Of a stretch of 64,000 nt of DNA, positions 49,206-56,836 are shown in pieces. The notes under the pieces are model-generated. The model did not search any database. It was not told the origin of the DNA and was given only the letters and a program-made list of their open reading frames with translations. How positions within the stretch are numbered: the stretch's first letter is position 1; every line of letters starts with the position of its first letter. The DNA is from Bacilli bacterium (GTDB taxonomy: Bacteria > Bacillota_I > Bacilli_A > RFN20 > DUOF01). The position numbers were made by a program, and so were the translations under genes. The stretch lies in NCBI GenBank assembly GCA_017517765.1, contig JAFWYE010000009.1:62001-126000 (forward strand), written 5' to 3'.

Positions 49206-49228
49206 ATCACTATCACCCCATCATAATG

Positions 49229-49257
49229 ATTATACAAAAGTGAGAAAATTATTGCAA
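49229..49257 (-). promoter_or_regulatory. Sigma-A promoter of the yloU-fakA-recG-plsX-rnc-ftsY-ylxM-ffh operon
   Basis: Minus strand TTGCAA (49252-49257), 17-nt spacer, TATAAT (49229-49234), 24 nt before the yloU start. Confidence 0.8.
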
Positions 49258-49278
49258 ACTTTTATATATTTTATATGC

Positions 49279-49665
49279 TTATCTCTTATTAACCTTCTCA
49301 TAACTAACATCAATGCCCGTTAAGTCATGTTTTTCTCTTAGAACTTTATAAAGTTCTGTTTCATATCCTTCTTTTTCAATTTTATATCCATTAGATTCGT
49401 AAAACCTTCTAACAACCATTCCATCTTCATCCTCTGGATAAAATTTACCCTCAACTACAACTTTTCTTAACGTCATAGCCTCATTTTCAAATATTTTTAG
49501 AAGTGTTTTTCCAACACCATGGCCTCTACATTCTTTATCAACTTTAATCTTATTTAGCCACACACTTCTATTTGCAAATTTGTAGTTAATATAACCAATG
49601 CACTTTCCATTATGTATACACTCAATTTGCTCATATTCATCTATGTGTTTTATAACATATTTCAT
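49279..49665 (-). CDS. GNAT-family N-acetyltransferase
   Basis: Single GNAT domain: acetyl-CoA loop ECRGHGVGKTLLK (R/QxxGxGxG/A) and the RRFYESNGYKIEKEGYE end. Start set at ATG 49665 with GGTGA 4 nt upstream; the longer GTG-initiated frame to 49692 would contain this ribosome site. 128 residues. Substrate unknown. It lies divergent from the HEPN-like operon and upstream of the yloU promoter. Confidence 0.8.
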   Translation of the reverse strand: MKYVIKHIDEYEQIECIHNGKCIGYINYKFANRSVWLNKIKVDKECRGHGVGKTLLKIFENEAMTLRKVVVEGKFYPEDEDGMVVRRFYESNGYKIEKEGYETELYKVLREKHDLTGIDVSYEKVNKR

Positions 49666-49736
49666 AAAATCACCGGGACTATAATAGCACACTCTTCTTG
49701 ATAAATCAACAAGTTGAGTTATTACAACTTTAATCC

Positions 49737-49765
49737 TTGTTAGAGAAGAAAGTTTATTATATAAT
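49737..49765 (+). promoter_or_regulatory. Sigma-A promoter of the HEPN/MNT-like operon
   Basis: TTGTTA (49737-49742), 17-nt spacer, TATAAT (49760-49765), 27 nt before the ATG at 49792, which has GAGAGGTG 7 nt before it. Confidence 0.78.
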
Positions 49766-49791
49766 AAAAATAAGTTGAGAGGTGTTAGACA

Positions 49792-51819
49792 ATGAACAAA
49801 GCTTCCTTAGAAATTGAGTTTGAAAAACTAAAAGCATACATTGCTAAACTAAGTAGAAAAAAGAACATCGATTATAATGAGATGGTGGCTCACAGTTACA
49901 CATTAACCGGCATGATTGAAACCATCTATACTCTTATGTCAACTGGAGCATATGATGCAATTGACGGATCAAGTACCAAGCTTTTTGCAACTATAGAACA
50001 GGCTAGAAACTTAGCTATTCATTATGGGGAAAGCGCAAACTTTTATAAGATGTCTTCAAAAGCTGAAGATATCATCACTTATACACCTCAAGAATTCGAT
50101 AATATACTTGCTGAAAGATTAGATGCCTTGGAGGCTTCTACATCAAATGATTATTTACAAATCTATAAAACAACTGAGGTATCAATAAGCGATAGCGATG
50201 CCATCTATAAGAACTCATTTCTTATAGAAAACTCAAAGACAAAAGAAAAAATATATGTACCAAGAGAGCACTTAGTAATCCTTGAAAATAGACACACTGG
50301 CACTACAAGTTACTTACTAAAATTAAGCGAAGATTCAAAAGTTTATTATAAAGCTAATGATGAAACTCCTACCACTATAACATCTTTAAAAGAATTATAT
50401 AAACGCGGCAAATTTAACAATGCCTATAGAGGAAAACCAAGAATTGTACAATTTGATAACATACTTGCTAAAATTGGAAAAATGGCTAAAGGTGATCCAT
50501 ATGGAGATTTACAATTTTCTTATTTCTATGATGGTAGAAATTACTTTTCTAAAGTCTACAATGTTTTAAGTGACTATTTTAGAAAACGCGTCATAAATGA
50601 GCGACTAGTATTAGGAAAATTCCAAATCAAGAATGCAAGTAAATTGATAAAAAGTAAAGACGTAGAAGTACCTGATGTAGATAAAAAAGAGCTTTTAAAC
50701 AAAGCTTCATTGAAGGACTTATTTTATATTGAATTATACTTAAAAGAATATAATGCATATAAAGAAAAAATCAAAAAGATGGACAAATCTAGCGATACAT
50801 TTATCTATGCCAAACATGCTTTGTTACTAGAGTTATATAAAAATGGCCCAGCTTATCTTTCTGATAAATTTATTAATTCAAATCCTAACCTAGCTAAGCT
50901 ATTTTATGATTATAGAAATGAAAGAAACACTCTTTCTCATTCACCACTAAATGATATAGAAAAAGAAGAATTAATATCTAATTTAGATAAATATAACGAA
51001 GCTTTATATGAAGTTTTACAACCAACTTATTCTTTATACACTAAAGATAAAAGAAAATACCCTTACGCTTACTTAAATGGCGCAATTAACCAAGGTGATG
51101 GTAAGTTTTTACACAATAGGTTAACTGAATACAATACCTATAAACATACAGGAGAAACGCTTCTTATTGGAGGAACTAAGTATATAAGATTGAACTATAA
51201 AGAAAACCCAGACCTGTATATCAAAGTAGATGGTTCTTTATATGTATACAATTATTTTAGTGAGTCTTCATATGAGTGTATAGCTCCTAAAAACACACAA
51301 ATTGTAGAGATTGATAAAACTGGTATTGTAAAGCCTAGTAAAATCAATCCAATAAAAGATAAAGAGCCTATACTTGTAGATTTCTCTCAAGATTCTTTAT
51401 TTCAAGCATATAATTATTTAAAATCTTATCCACAAGCAGACAGTAGTTACTTTGAAAGTAAATATGGAGTTAAGTGTGCTCCGATTATAACTATTTATAA
51501 TGCTGCTGGTCCTGGGCACAGCGATAGATTAAAAAATGTACTCTTAAGAAGAAACAACCAACACTTCTTACCAAGAGAACTTTTATCATGTTGCAAATGC
51601 AAATTATATAATGATATTAATAAGCCAATTGAAATTTTAGATAAAAACAATAATATTATTGCTACAATTTATTATGGTTATGTCCATAAAAATGGTACAA
51701 TTACTCAAGTCTTAAGTAATGGGGAGCAAGTAGAAATAGAATATGGGGAGTCTGTTTCTAGAAGCTTAGACACAAGTGAAGTTATAAAAGAAATTAAATT
51801 AGGAAGGAACAAACGATGA
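49792..51819 (+). CDS. Unknown 675-aa protein with two HEPN-like Rx4H motifs
   Basis: Not a recognised family. The N-terminal ~115 residues are all-helical and contain ARNLAIHYG (R72 to H77), the R-N-x3-H pattern of HEPN RNases such as HepT. A second helical region (~300-415) contains YRNERNTLSHSP, with R378x4H383 and R375 nearby. Between and after them are beta-rich stretches (e.g. KIYVPREHLVIL; YIRLNYKENPDLYIKVDGSL) and a C-terminal segment with CCKCK that may bind metal. No signal peptide or membrane helix. It overlaps the next gene by 4 nt (ATGA). HEPN assignment is by motif and helical context only; it could be an RNase of a toxin-antitoxin or anti-phage system. Confidence 0.55.
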   Translation: MNKASLEIEFEKLKAYIAKLSRKKNIDYNEMVAHSYTLTGMIETIYTLMSTGAYDAIDGSSTKLFATIEQARNLAIHYGESANFYKMSSKAEDIITYTPQEFDNILAERLDALEASTSNDYLQIYKTTEVSISDSDAIYKNSFLIENSKTKEKIYVPREHLVILENRHTGTTSYLLKLSEDSKVYYKANDETPTTITSLKELYKRGKFNNAYRGKPRIVQFDNILAKIGKMAKGDPYGDLQFSYFYDGRNYFSKVYNVLSDYFRKRVINERLVLGKFQIKNASKLIKSKDVEVPDVDKKELLNKASLKDLFYIELYLKEYNAYKEKIKKMDKSSDTFIYAKHALLLELYKNGPAYLSDKFINSNPNLAKLFYDYRNERNTLSHSPLNDIEKEELISNLDKYNEALYEVLQPTYSLYTKDKRKYPYAYLNGAINQGDGKFLHNRLTEYNTYKHTGETLLIGGTKYIRLNYKENPDLYIKVDGSLYVYNYFSESSYECIAPKNTQIVEIDKTGIVKPSKINPIKDKEPILVDFSQDSLFQAYNYLKSYPQADSSYFESKYGVKCAPIITIYNAAGPGHSDRLKNVLLRRNNQHFLPRELLSCCKCKLYNDINKPIEILDKNNNIIATIYYGYVHKNGTITQVLSNGEQVEIEYGESVSRSLDTSEVIKEIKLGRNKR

Positions 51820-52082
51820 AAAAAGAAATGGAATTAGCATATAACAGACTGCCAAAATTACTTAAAACATATGGTTTTAAACACGCTTATGTAAAAGTAG
51901 ATCATCACTCTACTACTATTGTCTTATGTGAGCAAAAAAAACCACTTTCATTACAAGAGTGGTTTGATTTGGAAACACTAATAAAGTTAGATATATCAAG
52001 AAATGTAAACATCATTGGTAATGAGCAAGAAGATAACTATGATGGATACTTACTTATAAAAGGAAGTGATACTCATGCCTAA
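51816..52082 (+). CDS. Small protein resembling a minimal nucleotidyltransferase without its active site
   Basis: 88 residues. The order helix (LPKLLKTYGF), strand (HAYVKVD), strand (TTIVLCE), helix (LSLQEWFDLETLIKLDI), strand (RNVNIIG) follows the core of MNT proteins, in which 'vylFGSrArG...SDIDLlv ... LeeLLgr.VDLv' occupies the same positions. The GSxRxG loop and the DxD metal site are absent. The pattern match is mine and weak; a degenerate MNT antitoxin partner would suit the HEPN-like neighbours. GGAAGG lies before the ATG. Confidence 0.4.
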   Translation: MKKEMELAYNRLPKLLKTYGFKHAYVKVDHHSTTIVLCEQKKPLSLQEWFDLETLIKLDISRNVNIIGNEQEDNYDGYLLIKGSDTHA

Positions 52083-52425
52083 TAATGATTTAAAATTACT
52101 AATTGATACTCTAGAAAAAATCCAAAAAATAAAAGCATTACAAGGAAGCAATATTATTTCCAATAGAGAAGAATTTTCATGTAATGACTCTTATATCAAA
52201 GCAGGACTTGGAGCACTTATTGAGTTAGTGAATACCACTAATAAAATTAATGCTACAACAGTATTAATAAGTCCATATTTAACAAAAGAGTTACCTATGT
52301 TAAATAGATACAAAGAATGTATATTTAACCCAGATAACTCTATCAATGCATATAAATTATTTGATTTTCTTACTCTTGAAATTACTACTCTTGAAGAAGA
52401 AATAAAGAAGTTAATAACTAAATAA
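52075..52425 (+). CDS. HepT-like (DUF86-type) helical protein lacking the RNase motif
   Basis: 116 residues, all helical. DLKLLIDTLEKIQKIKAL, REEFSCNDSYIKAGLGALIELVNTT and KLFDFLTLEITTLEEEIKKL align in order and spacing with the helices of HepT/DUF86 proteins ('rl.dil.aierI', 'eeFl.d......vl..l..iGEa', 'l..l...i..l'). Where HepT has RNxxxHxY this protein has LNRYKECIFNPDN, without His. Start ATG 52075 is preferred over GTG 52066; GGAAGTGA precedes it and it overlaps the upstream stop by 8 nt (ATGCCTAA). Its end overlaps the converging lipoprotein gene by 8 nt. Confidence 0.45.
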   Translation: MPNNDLKLLIDTLEKIQKIKALQGSNIISNREEFSCNDSYIKAGLGALIELVNTTNKINATTVLISPYLTKELPMLNRYKECIFNPDNSINAYKLFDFLTLEITTLEEEIKKLITK

Positions 52426-53140
52426 AATCTATTATTACTTTTAATAAATCTTTAGTTATAATTGCATTTACTTTAGATGCATATATGCCCATAACTTCAT
52501 TGCTATTATTTATAAATATAGCACCATTGTTAAGGGTTGTATTTTCTAAATAATGTGTAGTATAAGTAGTACTATTGTATTCAATGGTACTACTTTTTAT
52601 ATTCTCTAAAATAGTAGCCTTATTAAGTTGTTCCATACTATCTAAATGAGCAAATACTGAACTAGTGTCTCCTACTTTAACACTAGTTGTAAGAGAGTTA
52701 GAAGTACTATATTTTAATACCGCTAAACCTGTAGTGCTATCACTTACATAAACATCACTAACTAAAAAACTATTAGCATATGAATCCATAACAGTATACC
52801 CACCTAAATCCATATAAATAGCATTATAATCTGTAAGTACATACATATCTTGGCCATTACTTCCAATGATAATACCATTACTATATTTCTTATTACTTCC
52901 CATAATATTTTTACCTTCTACTAAAACAAAAGCATTCATAGTTTCAGTGGTTAATCTATTATAGAATTTTATAATGTTCATTGCTTCATAAAGATCTGAA
53001 GATTCCTCTTTTATACCTTCTATTTTATCCAATAACTCAACATTTTTCTCTATTAGTTCTCCCTTTGATAATGAACAAGAACATCCACTAGCAATAATAA
53101 TAATGAAGCACACTAAAGTCATAAGCAATTTCTTATACAT
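52418..53140 (-). CDS. Lipoprotein with trypsin-like fold, catalytic triad lost
   Basis: N-terminal hydrophobic stretch and ASGC20 lipobox, followed by a helical linker (~25-60) and a chymotrypsin-like domain that aligns with the upstream protease. At the three catalytic places it reads VLTDYNAI (His to Asn106), TTGLAVLK (Asp to Gly138) and NNGAIFIN (Ser to Asn205). A pseudo-protease anchored outside the membrane, perhaps binding the same substrate or regulating its active paralogue. Start ATG 53140, 5 nt after AGGTGA, with an 8-nt overlap (ATGTATAA) with the protease gene; the GTG at 53149 is rejected. 240 residues. Confidence 0.75.
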   Translation of the reverse strand: MYKKLLMTLVCFIIIIASGCSCSLSKGELIEKNVELLDKIEGIKEESSDLYEAMNIIKFYNRLTTETMNAFVLVEGKNIMGSNKKYSNGIIIGSNGQDMYVLTDYNAIYMDLGGYTVMDSYANSFLVSDVYVSDSTTGLAVLKYSTSNSLTTSVKVGDTSSVFAHLDSMEQLNKATILENIKSSTIEYNSTTYTTHYLENTTLNNGAIFINNSNEVMGIYASKVNAIITKDLLKVIIDFI

Positions 53141-53996
53141 ATAAATCACCTACTTCAAAGTTGTTATTAGAAAAGAATTCTCTAACCTTACTAATACTAC
53201 TACCAGCACCATAGGCATAAACTCCATTAGAAGTAAATCCAAAAGTAACTACTCCTACAACTTCATAGTTATAATTGATTAGCATTCCTCCACTATTACC
53301 ATTAGTAGTAATCGCATCATAATACATACATGGATAAGAAATATTAGACTCATTAACACCACAATTTTCACAATTAACATAATCATATTTTGTAACTTGT
53401 CCTAGAGTTATAATATTACGTTGCCCTAAAGGTTGTCCTATAGCAATCAAATTATCATTTACTTTTAAATCCTCACTAGCCAATCTAGCAACCCTTAAAT
53501 TACTAGCTCTCTTATCAAAAGATAATAAAGCCATATCATAATTAGGATCATAAAATTCCACATTAGCAACATATTCATTATTCATATAATCATATACATA
53601 ATAACTAGTTCTATTAGAGTTAAGAGTATAGATAACATGGTTATTAGTTAACACATAATATTTATTAGAATCTTCTTTAATAATAGTTCCACTACCACTA
53701 CTAACTGAAGTACCACTAAAGTATCCTTTAGACTCATTAGTTATCATTACATTAGATTTAATAACTTCATTATTTAATTCATTTATTAAAGCAATAACTT
53801 CTTCTTTACTCTTTCCCTCTACAAATTCATGATAAATATCATATTTACTTTTTAATTCATTATATTCATCACTTAATTCATTATATTTAGTATTAAGTTC
53901 AACTAAACTCATACTATAAAAATCATTTTCCTTATCATTACAGGCGCAAAATAGCAAAGAAAATGCACATACTATAGTTAGTACTACCTTTTTCAT
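53133..53996 (-). CDS. Trypsin-like serine protease lipoprotein (HtrA-like, no PDZ)
   Basis: Signal peptide with lipid-attachment Cys19 (LLFCAC), coiled-coil-like linker ~28-80, then a protease domain with GSGTIIKE, LTNNHVI (His120), NYDMALLSF (Asp154), IAIGQPLG and the TTNGNSGGMLIN nucleophile loop (Ser235). No PDZ domain follows. Two further cysteines (CENCG) may form a local disulphide. Start ATG 53996 is 4-5 nt after GAGGTGA; the longer frame to 54032 would begin inside the leader. TATAAT lies about 20 nt before the start. Acts at the outer face of the membrane; its substrate is unknown. Confidence 0.85.
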   Translation of the reverse strand: MKKVVLTIVCAFSLLFCACNDKENDFYSMSLVELNTKYNELSDEYNELKSKYDIYHEFVEGKSKEEVIALINELNNEVIKSNVMITNESKGYFSGTSVSSGSGTIIKEDSNKYYVLTNNHVIYTLNSNRTSYYVYDYMNNEYVANVEFYDPNYDMALLSFDKRASNLRVARLASEDLKVNDNLIAIGQPLGQRNIITLGQVTKYDYVNCENCGVNESNISYPCMYYDAITTNGNSGGMLINYNYEVVGVVTFGFTSNGVYAYGAGSSISKVREFFSNNNFEVGDLYV

Positions 53997-54140
53997 GCCA
54001 TCACCTCTATTAATAATTATAGGACAATTCACGTTTTTTTATCTACTATAAATAGGAATAAAGAGTAAAATCTTGATTTACAATCCCATTTAAGATAAGT
54101 TTTTTTATGAAGACATTTGTCGAATACAGGAGGCAAGTTT

Positions 54141-54845
54141 ATGACGTGGGGATATTTTTCTTGGTTACATATACTAACAATGATTGCTGTAATACCAATA
54201 CTAATAGGAATTCATTTTTTACTAAAAAACAAATCAGAAAAAACCAAAACAATAGCATTACTATGTATGGCTCTAACTGGAATAGTAGCAATTATTTATA
54301 ATCTTATAGTAAGAAAAGATCCAATAAATAACTTACCATTCCATTTATGTTCCCTTAACGCTTTAATGCTCCCAATTGCAGTAACAACAAAAAACAAAAC
54401 AATTTGTAATTTGTTATTACTTTGGTCTCTAGGAGCACTAGTAGCTATAATTTTAAATGATGAACACTATCACTATAAATTCATGGATCTAAACTTTATT
54501 ATGTATTATTTTCCACACCTATTTGAATTTGGTGTACCAATATTAATATTCACTCTTAAACTATCTAAGCTAGATGCAAAGTGTATAATATCTACTATGT
54601 TAATTTCATTTGTCACTTTTACTTTAGTTCACTTTATAAATGTAATTTTAAAAACAAACTATATGTTTTCAAGATGGCCAATAAATCCTGTATTAGATTT
54701 ATTCAGAAGTTGGGTGCCATATGATTATTGGTATATGTTATTATGCTTCCCAATAATTCTAGTATATTTATGTTTGTTATATCATAGACAATTAATACAA
54801 ATAATAAAAAATAAACTACAAACAAAAAAAGAGAGTAAGGCTTAA
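54141..54845 (+). CDS. YwaF/TIGR02206-like integral membrane protein
   Basis: About six membrane helices. LPFHLCSLNALMLPI and the later LNFIMYYFPHLFEFGVPIL are in the positions of the 'LPLHLC' and 'hH' segments of the YwaF/TIGR02206 family. Function of that family is unknown. Start ATG 54141, 7 nt after AGGAGG; upstream TTG codons in frame are rejected. 234 residues. A strong terminator overlaps the stop codon. Confidence 0.7.
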   Translation: MTWGYFSWLHILTMIAVIPILIGIHFLLKNKSEKTKTIALLCMALTGIVAIIYNLIVRKDPINNLPFHLCSLNALMLPIAVTTKNKTICNLLLLWSLGALVAIILNDEHYHYKFMDLNFIMYYFPHLFEFGVPILIFTLKLSKLDAKCIISTMLISFVTFTLVHFINVILKTNYMFSRWPINPVLDLFRSWVPYDYWYMLLCFPIILVYLCLLYHRQLIQIIKNKLQTKKESKA

Positions 54846-54858
54846 CTTACTCTTTTTT
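54831..54858 (+). terminator. Rho-independent terminator of the YwaF-like gene
   Basis: AGAGTAAG-loop-CTTACTCT followed by T6; the stop codon lies in the loop. Confidence 0.85.
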
Positions 54859-54860
54859 AA

Positions 54861-54889
54861 TAGATTTTTTTATTCTTTTTGTATATAAT
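54861..54889 (+). promoter_or_regulatory. Promoter of a short hairpin RNA
   Basis: TATAAT (54884-54889) with a weak TAGATT (54861-54866) 17 nt upstream. It lies just after the preceding terminator, so it is not read-through from that gene. Confidence 0.5.
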
Positions 54890-54895
54890 GTAATT

Positions 54896-54945
54896 AAGGA
54901 TAGATATGGGGCTTTGGGTGGTAGGCTACTTACCTATCTTTTTTT
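54896..54945 (+). ncRNA. Candidate ~50-nt small RNA consisting of one hairpin and U-tract
   Basis: GATAG (54899-54903) pairs with CTATC (54934-54938), and pairing continues imperfectly inward to a GGGC...GGCT region; seven T follow. Together with the TATAAT box about 10 nt upstream this makes a self-contained transcription unit with no reading frame. It does not resemble SRP RNA, 6S, tmRNA or a known riboswitch as far as I can see. The whole stretch 54846-55186 has no gene; besides this unit it holds the hairpins at 55009-55040 and the tRNA promoter. Confidence 0.45.
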
Positions 54946-55008
54946 ATTTCTTTTAAGATATGATGTAGCTTAATTAGTATTAATAAGAAAATAATGTTAT
55001 CAATCACT

Positions 55009-55040
55009 AACTCTATTAACTAGAGAGTTTTTTATCTCTC
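55009..55040 (+). other. Terminator-like hairpin with a competing hairpin
   Basis: CTCTA-TTAAC-TAGAG, or AACTCT...AGAGTT, is followed by six T. GAGAG (55023-55027) can instead pair with CTCTC (55036-55040) across that T-run, and the two structures exclude each other. Attenuator-like, but no downstream gene other than the tRNA, which has its own promoter. Confidence 0.35.
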
Positions 55041-55117
55041 CATTAACTAACATTACAAAAAATATTCATTTTCTTCCTTTTTAATAAAAAAAGATTAAAA
55101 AATGATACAAAAACCTC

Positions 55118-55146
55118 TTGACTATGACTTCTCTTTGTATTATTAT
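55118..55146 (+). promoter_or_regulatory. Promoter of tRNA-Gly
   Basis: TTGACT (55118-55123), 17-nt spacer, TATTAT (55141-55146), about 41 nt before the tRNA. Confidence 0.75.
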
Positions 55147-55186
55147 TATCACGCATCAGTTGTGAACCAACTGATTTAATATACAT

Positions 55187-55260
55187 GCAGATGTAGTTCA
55201 ATGGTAGAACACAACCTTGCCAAGGTTGCTACGGGGGTCCGATTCCCCTCATCTGCTCCA
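55187..55260 (+). tRNA. tRNA-Gly (GCC)
   Basis: Acceptor GCAGATG / CATCTGC, D arm GTTC-AATGGTA-GAAC, anticodon arm CAACC-TTGCCAA-GGTTG with anticodon GCC at 55219-55221, T arm GGGGG-TCCGATT-CCCCT. Discriminator T and genome-encoded CCA end. All stems close. Confidence 0.97.
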
Positions 55261-55273
55261 TTAAAATATTCAG

Positions 55274-55297
55274 AGCCAACATAAGTTGGCTTTTTTT
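55274..55297 (+). terminator. Rho-independent terminator of tRNA-Gly
   Basis: AGCCAAC-ATAA-GTTGGCT followed by T7, 14 nt after the tRNA and touching the end of the converging aminotransferase gene. Confidence 0.88.
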
Positions 55298-56216
55298 ATT
55301 TCATATAACAAATATTAAACCTACTTATTTTATTATCTTTTTCCACTAACATGAATATTCCTCCTTTAGGAATAAACTTATAATCATATCCATTAATATT
55401 TAAGTAGTTAATACTTCTTTTTAAACACTTTTTATATTCTCTAATTTTCTCTTTAATAATTCCTTTTAAATCATTATAAGTTAAATAATCTAAAACAACA
55501 TATTGGATAAATCCATTACTACATAATTCATTTCTTTTAATAAGATATAATTTATCTAATATACTTTTATTAGAAATAATGTATCCCACACTAAATGATG
55601 GAGCTATATATTTAGAAAAACTAGAAATATAAATAATATGCTTATTATCTAATTCAATCAATTTAGTATATTTTTTGTTATCATAACTTATTAGACCATA
55701 TGGATCATCTTCTACCACTGAAACATTATACTCATTAATAACATCTATAAATTCTTTTCTTATTAGTTCATTCCATGTTATACCACTTGGATTATTAAAA
55801 GTAGGTATTACATAAATCATTTTAGGATTATATTTTTTTATTTTATCTTTTAAGTCATTTATATCTATTCCATTACTATTTAACTTAACTTTTATAACAT
55901 TCAACTCATATTGATTAAAAATATCTATTGCCCCAAAATAGGTGAATTCTTCTACTAATATAGTATCACCTCTATTTAATAAACTAGCTATTACTCTAAT
56001 AGAGTCACTACTAGAGTCAGTAACTAAAATATCATGATAAGTTATATCTTTTATATTAGTAAACTCCACAATCTTTTCTCTTAACTCTTTAACTCCTTTA
56101 CTAGAAACATAATTATAATCATATTCCCCATTTATAACTCTATTTATACTTTCATTTATCAAATCCTTATAAATAAGATTATACTTTCCACTAGAATATT
56201 CTATTTCCTTATACAT
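55296..56216 (-). CDS. PLP-dependent aminotransferase (class I/II, MocR-type domain), C-terminally short
   Basis: Type I fold with VTDSSSDSIRVIA, PTFNNPSG, VEDDPYGLISY and the Schiff-base lysine in SSFSKYIAP followed by SVGYI. It looks like the aminotransferase half of MocR/GntR regulators without the HTH domain. 306 residues against ~380-400: the small C-terminal subdomain stops after PKGGIFMLVEKDNKISRF, where family members continue to a conserved RLxF arginine needed to bind the carboxylate. Shortened next to the tRNA terminator, so possibly a decayed gene. Its start overlaps the methyltransferase by 16 nt. Confidence 0.75.
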   Translation of the reverse strand: MYKEIEYSSGKYNLIYKDLINESINRVINGEYDYNYVSSKGVKELREKIVEFTNIKDITYHDILVTDSSSDSIRVIASLLNRGDTILVEEFTYFGAIDIFNQYELNVIKVKLNSNGIDINDLKDKIKKYNPKMIYVIPTFNNPSGITWNELIRKEFIDVINEYNVSVVEDDPYGLISYDNKKYTKLIELDNKHIIYISSFSKYIAPSFSVGYIISNKSILDKLYLIKRNELCSNGFIQYVVLDYLTYNDLKGIIKEKIREYKKCLKRSINYLNINGYDYKFIPKGGIFMLVEKDNKISRFNICYMK

Positions 56217-56836
56217 ACATAAACACTACTCTTTCCCTCTTCATATACTTCAAGATCAAAATATTCACTTAATATCTCGACATAGTTTTCTCTAGATATA
56301 TATTTAAATTTAGTAAAGTGAGGAAGATGATTCTCTTTTATTTGAACATGATAAACTTCATCATTCACTAAATAAGATACCTCAACATATGATTCATCTT
56401 CTATCACATACTCTTTCACACTAGGTATATTACTAGGTTTATTATTAAAAGTATTAAAGATAAATACTCCACCCCTATTAAATAAATTAGCAAATAATTT
56501 CATATCAATATTTAATAAGTAATAATTAACAGCTTGCATACAAAACACCTTATCAAACTTAACAGTATTATGCTTAATAAACTCATTTATATCTTCATTA
56601 TATATAGTGACTCCTAAATCTTTTAAACTTTCAGGAATCATATCACTCTCCCTATCTAAATAACTAACATAGTCACTATATTTAACTAACTCTTTAGTAA
56701 GTCTTCCATTACCTCCACATACATCTAAAACTCTATCATTTTTATTTATTTGAACTTTATTAATAATATACTCTACACCCTTTAAAAAATATCTTTTATA
56801 AACACTTTCATATTCCCTATAATGTGGATACCTCAT
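56201..56836 (-). CDS. SAM-dependent methyltransferase, class I
   Basis: VLDVCGGNGRLTKEL is the SAM-binding motif I, YLDRES the acidic motif II residue, and VKFDKVFCMQAVNYYL motif III region. The N-terminus resembles small-molecule (UbiE/type 11) methyltransferases. 211 residues. It overlaps the previous gene by 4 nt (ATGA) and is thus co-translated with the coaC-coaB cluster. Substrate unknown. Confidence 0.82.
   Translation of the reverse strand: MRYPHYREYESVYKRYFLKGVEYIINKVQINKNDRVLDVCGGNGRLTKELVKYSDYVSYLDRESDMIPESLKDLGVTIYNEDINEFIKHNTVKFDKVFCMQAVNYYLLNIDMKLFANLFNRGGVFIFNTFNNKPSNIPSVKEYVIEDESYVEVSYLVNDEVYHVQIKENHLPHFTKFKYISRENYVEILSEYFDLEVYEEGKSSVYVCIRK

Noticed and set aside
54107..54301. 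Separate 64-codon gene overlapping the YwaF-like gene
   Set aside because: Alternate frame within the start of the membrane protein gene; its translation is low complexity and lacks a ribosome site.
54896..54945. Known riboswitch or 6S RNA
   Set aside because: Only one imperfect hairpin plus U-tract; no conserved core of a known class recognised.
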